Origin: Pseudomonadales bacterium
GTDB taxonomy: Bacteria; Pseudomonadota; Gammaproteobacteria; Pseudomonadales; Azotimanducaceae
Length of the DNA stretch: 64,000 bases
Assembly (NCBI GenBank): GCA_028281885.1
Contig: JANQJA010000008.1
Coordinates: forward strand, 434,001-498,000
Reading direction: 5' to 3'
Both the position numbers and the translations under genes were made by a program. This document shows, piece by piece, positions 62,338-64,000 of this stretch (position 1 is its first letter; every line of letters begins with the position of its first letter). The notes under the pieces were generated by a model. The model was not told where the DNA came from and made no database searches. It was given only the letters and a program-made list of their open reading frames with translations.

Positions 62338-63066
62338 TTGGCCAACAAGAAGAAAGTACTGATTACCGGTGCGGCGGGCCGTATCGGCAAGGTTTTAAAC
62401 GAAGGGTTGAAAGATCGCTACGAGATTCGGGTGCTCTACAACCGTACGGTGCTGGACTCACAGTACGGTGAGGAAGTCATGACCGGAAGTATCACTGACC
62501 TCGAACGAATGATGGAGGTTGTTGACGGCTGTGATGCGGTGATTCACATGGCGGGAAATCCGTCGATGAAGGCGGCGTTTATGGATCTGCACGACGTGAA
62601 CAGCCTGGGCACCTACTGTGTATTTGAAGCCTGTGCAAGGCAGGGGGTGCCGCGTGTTGTTTTTGCCAGTACTAATCGTGTGACTGGCATGTACGAGCGT
62701 GACGGCACCTTTACGACCCCGAACATGCCGGTACGACCAGACAGCTTTTATGGTGCCTCGAAAGCCCATGGGGAGGCGCTGGCAAGATACTATGCGGATA
62801 ATACCGATCTTGCCGTGCTCTGCCTCAGGATCGGTACATTCCAGCCAGCGGCGAACCTGAAGAAGCGTGAGACGGATCGCATCCTGTCCACCTGGGTCAG
62901 CGCGGCCGATGTCCTGCAGATCTGCTGGCGTGCGGTGGAGGCGAAACAGGTCAAGTTCGGCATCTACTACGCCGTGTCGGCCAACAAGCGAGCCTACTGG
63001 GATATCAGTAACGCGCGTGATGAGCTTGGCTACGATCCGGTCGATAATGCAGAGGATCATGCGTGA
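62338..63066 (+). CDS. NAD-dependent epimerase/dehydratase-family protein
   Basis: The 242-residue extended SDR has the NAD motif VLITGAAGRIGKVL and the SKAHGE Tyr/Lys site (FYGASKAHGEALARYY), with Ser/Thr in FASTNRV. Length and the GNPS segment resemble uronate dehydrogenase-like proteins. TTG 62338 is the start, with AGGA 5-8 nt upstream; there is no suitable ATG. The GST gene is convergent 26 bp downstream. Confidence 0.82.
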   Translation: MANKKKVLITGAAGRIGKVLNEGLKDRYEIRVLYNRTVLDSQYGEEVMTGSITDLERMMEVVDGCDAVIHMAGNPSMKAAFMDLHDVNSLGTYCVFEACARQGVPRVVFASTNRVTGMYERDGTFTTPNMPVRPDSFYGASKAHGEALARYYADNTDLAVLCLRIGTFQPAANLKKRETDRILSTWVSAADVLQICWRAVEAKQVKFGIYYAVSANKRAYWDISNARDELGYDPVDNAEDHA

Positions 63067-63092
63067 CCGGCTGTTAACGGTCGACGCCCGGG

Positions 63093-64000
63093 CTATTTTG
63101 CCTGATTAATCTGATAGCCCAGTCGCGGGAAGTGGACGATGACCTCGCCCGCATCATGGTCAGTTCGTATGAGCGCGAGTTCCTCGGTGGATGCGGTGAC
63201 AAGTCGGCCTCGGGTTGGCTGACGCCCGTAATCGATGGGCATGATGTTCACGTCGGAGGATGGGTCGATACCGTGTAGCAGGCTGGACTCGATGGGCCCC
63301 GGTGCCGCTGGCTCACTCGTTTTGGCGATCTCTATTGCTTCTTCTCCGGAGATGTCTGCCACCTCAATATCATTGCCAATATCCTTCATTCGGTCATACC
63401 ACGCACAGACTTCATGGAATGGATCCAGGGTGTCGCGAATCAGCTCGTTGTTGTGAACCAGCCAGAGGCAATGGTAGGTGGAAAAATCGGCAATGGTGGG
63501 TTCGTTGCCCAGCAGGAAGGGTGTTGCTGGCAGGGAACCCAGCTGCTTTTCAAGATGACCCAGGTGCTGCAGAAAGTGAGGATGGGCGGTTTCGAAACTG
63601 AGGCCCAGCTGGTTCGAGTTGCGTGAGAGTTCGGCGCGATCCTGGGCAAACGCCTTTGCCTGTTCGGGGTCGCTGAGCCAGGTGATGCCGGCTCTTCCCC
63701 GGGGCTGGAAGGCGACTCGAACAGTGGCCTGAAAAAAGAAGGTATCAGTCCAGTGAGCGAGCGCGGTTGCGGTCGCTGCGATATGCCGGGGGAATATCGG
63801 TGGTTCCGGATGGATATCGTCGAGCAGTCGGGCGATCAGAGCCGAATCGCAGTATATGTCTGCACCGATCTGTAGTACGGGCGTGCGCCGATAGCCGCCG
63901 GTCAGCGCAAGCAACATCGGCTTGGGCATGATGATGGGAATGGTGACGCGACGATAGTTGATGCCTTTGTAGCGCATGATGGCGCGGATCTTTTCCGCGA
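63093..64000 (-). CDS. Glutathione S-transferase-like protein, 5' end beyond window
   Basis: The first ATG in the window (63977) is internal: the frame remains open to the window edge and encodes AEKIRAIMRYKGINYRRV, the usual N-terminal helix of a GST thioredoxin domain. The visible protein has the RRTPVLQIGADIYCDSALI segment (residues that bind glutathione) and an all-helical C-terminal domain with NEPTIADFSTYHCLW. A further C-terminal extension of about 75 residues ends in a beta-rich tail (VIVHFPRLGYQI). The true start lies past 64000. Confidence 0.85.
   Translation of the reverse strand, partial: AEKIRAIMRYKGINYRRVTIPIIMPKPMLLALTGGYRRTPVLQIGADIYCDSALIARLLDDIHPEPPIFPRHIAATATALAHWTDTFFFQATVRVAFQPRGRAGITWLSDPEQAKAFAQDRAELSRNSNQLGLSFETAHPHFLQHLGHLEKQLGSLPATPFLLGNEPTIADFSTYHCLWLVHNNELIRDTLDPFHEVCAWYDRMKDIGNDIEVADISGEEAIEIAKTSEPAAPGPIESSLLHGIDPSSDVNIMPIDYGRQPTRGRLVTASTEELALIRTDHDAGEVIVHFPRLGYQINQAK

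Noticed and set aside
63087-63117. Terminator between epimerase and GST genes
   Set aside because: GGGCTAT...ATAGCCC pairs, but the loop is 17 nt, partly coding, and no T-tract follows.
1-64000. tRNA, rRNA, CRISPR, transposase or integrase genes
   Set aside because: Looked for on both strands by motif and found none; the repeats seen are short direct or inverted motifs only.

Overview
The window looks like chromosomal DNA of a Gram-negative gammaproteobacterium, probably an uncultivated marine or soil lineage. It has a RoxA/YcfD-type ribosomal oxygenase, lipoprotein signal peptides with lipoboxes, the bioA-F-D gene order and HsbR-like signalling proteins. It also carries enzyme families better known from actinobacteria: deazaflavin-type nitroreductase, several LLM oxidoreductases and CaiB/BaiF CoA-transferases. 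Coding density is high, no gap exceeds about 220 bp, and I see no rRNA, tRNA, CRISPR array, insertion sequence or phage gene. Genus-level placement is not possible from this sequence alone.

Layout. 1-8.6 kb: partial ribosomal oxygenase, alpha/beta hydrolase, DUF2723-type membrane glycosyltransferase, SGNH esterase, an unknown protein, and a hydrolase - LLM oxidoreductase - TetR operon preceded by a perfect inverted repeat. 8.6-11.7 kb: biotin operon bioA-bioF-bioD; bioB lies 18 kb away at 29.5-30.4 kb. 11.8-28.2 kb: a signalling island of about twelve genes. It contains two paralogous receiver-only regulators, two large hybrid kinases, a GGDEF-EAL protein, a STAS antagonist, a receiver-PP2C-ATPase phosphatase, a degenerate DHp protein that looks like a ChpT/Spo0B-type phosphotransferase, a CHASE-like membrane kinase with its receiver, a REC-HK-REC protein, an OmpR-type regulator and a degenerate REC-HD-GYP protein. 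An RCC1-repeat protein follows at 28.4-29.4 kb.

30.5-46.5 kb and 57.5-58.5 kb hold a catabolic region built on CoA-thioester chemistry: three CaiB/BaiF CoA-transferases, an acyl-CoA ligase, an enoyl-CoA hydratase with a degenerate extra half, an amidohydrolase, SDR, VOC, LLM and nitroreductase enzymes, a phosphotransferase, two thioredoxin-fold isomerases and two MaoC-like proteins. It probably degrades a terpenoid, steroid or aromatic compound, but the substrate cannot be read from the sequence. A soluble PAS hybrid kinase sits inside it. 47-52.5 kb contains two GT-C type membrane glycosyltransferases and a GT2 enzyme. 52.6-64 kb contains exported proteins (SMP-30-like lipoprotein, di-haem peroxidase-like lipoprotein, metallo-beta-lactamase fold protein, phytase-like lipoprotein) plus MFS, PurU, epimerase and GST genes.

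The most notable non-genic signal is a pair of TTACA/TGTAA pentamers spaced exactly 10 bp apart. It occurs in five intergenic regions of the signalling island (12283, 16611, 21473, 27057 and 28267). This is the geometry of an OmpR/PhoB-family operator, and an OmpR-type regulator is encoded in the same island at 26330. Together with the partner-switching and phosphorelay proteins, this suggests one self-contained regulatory system.
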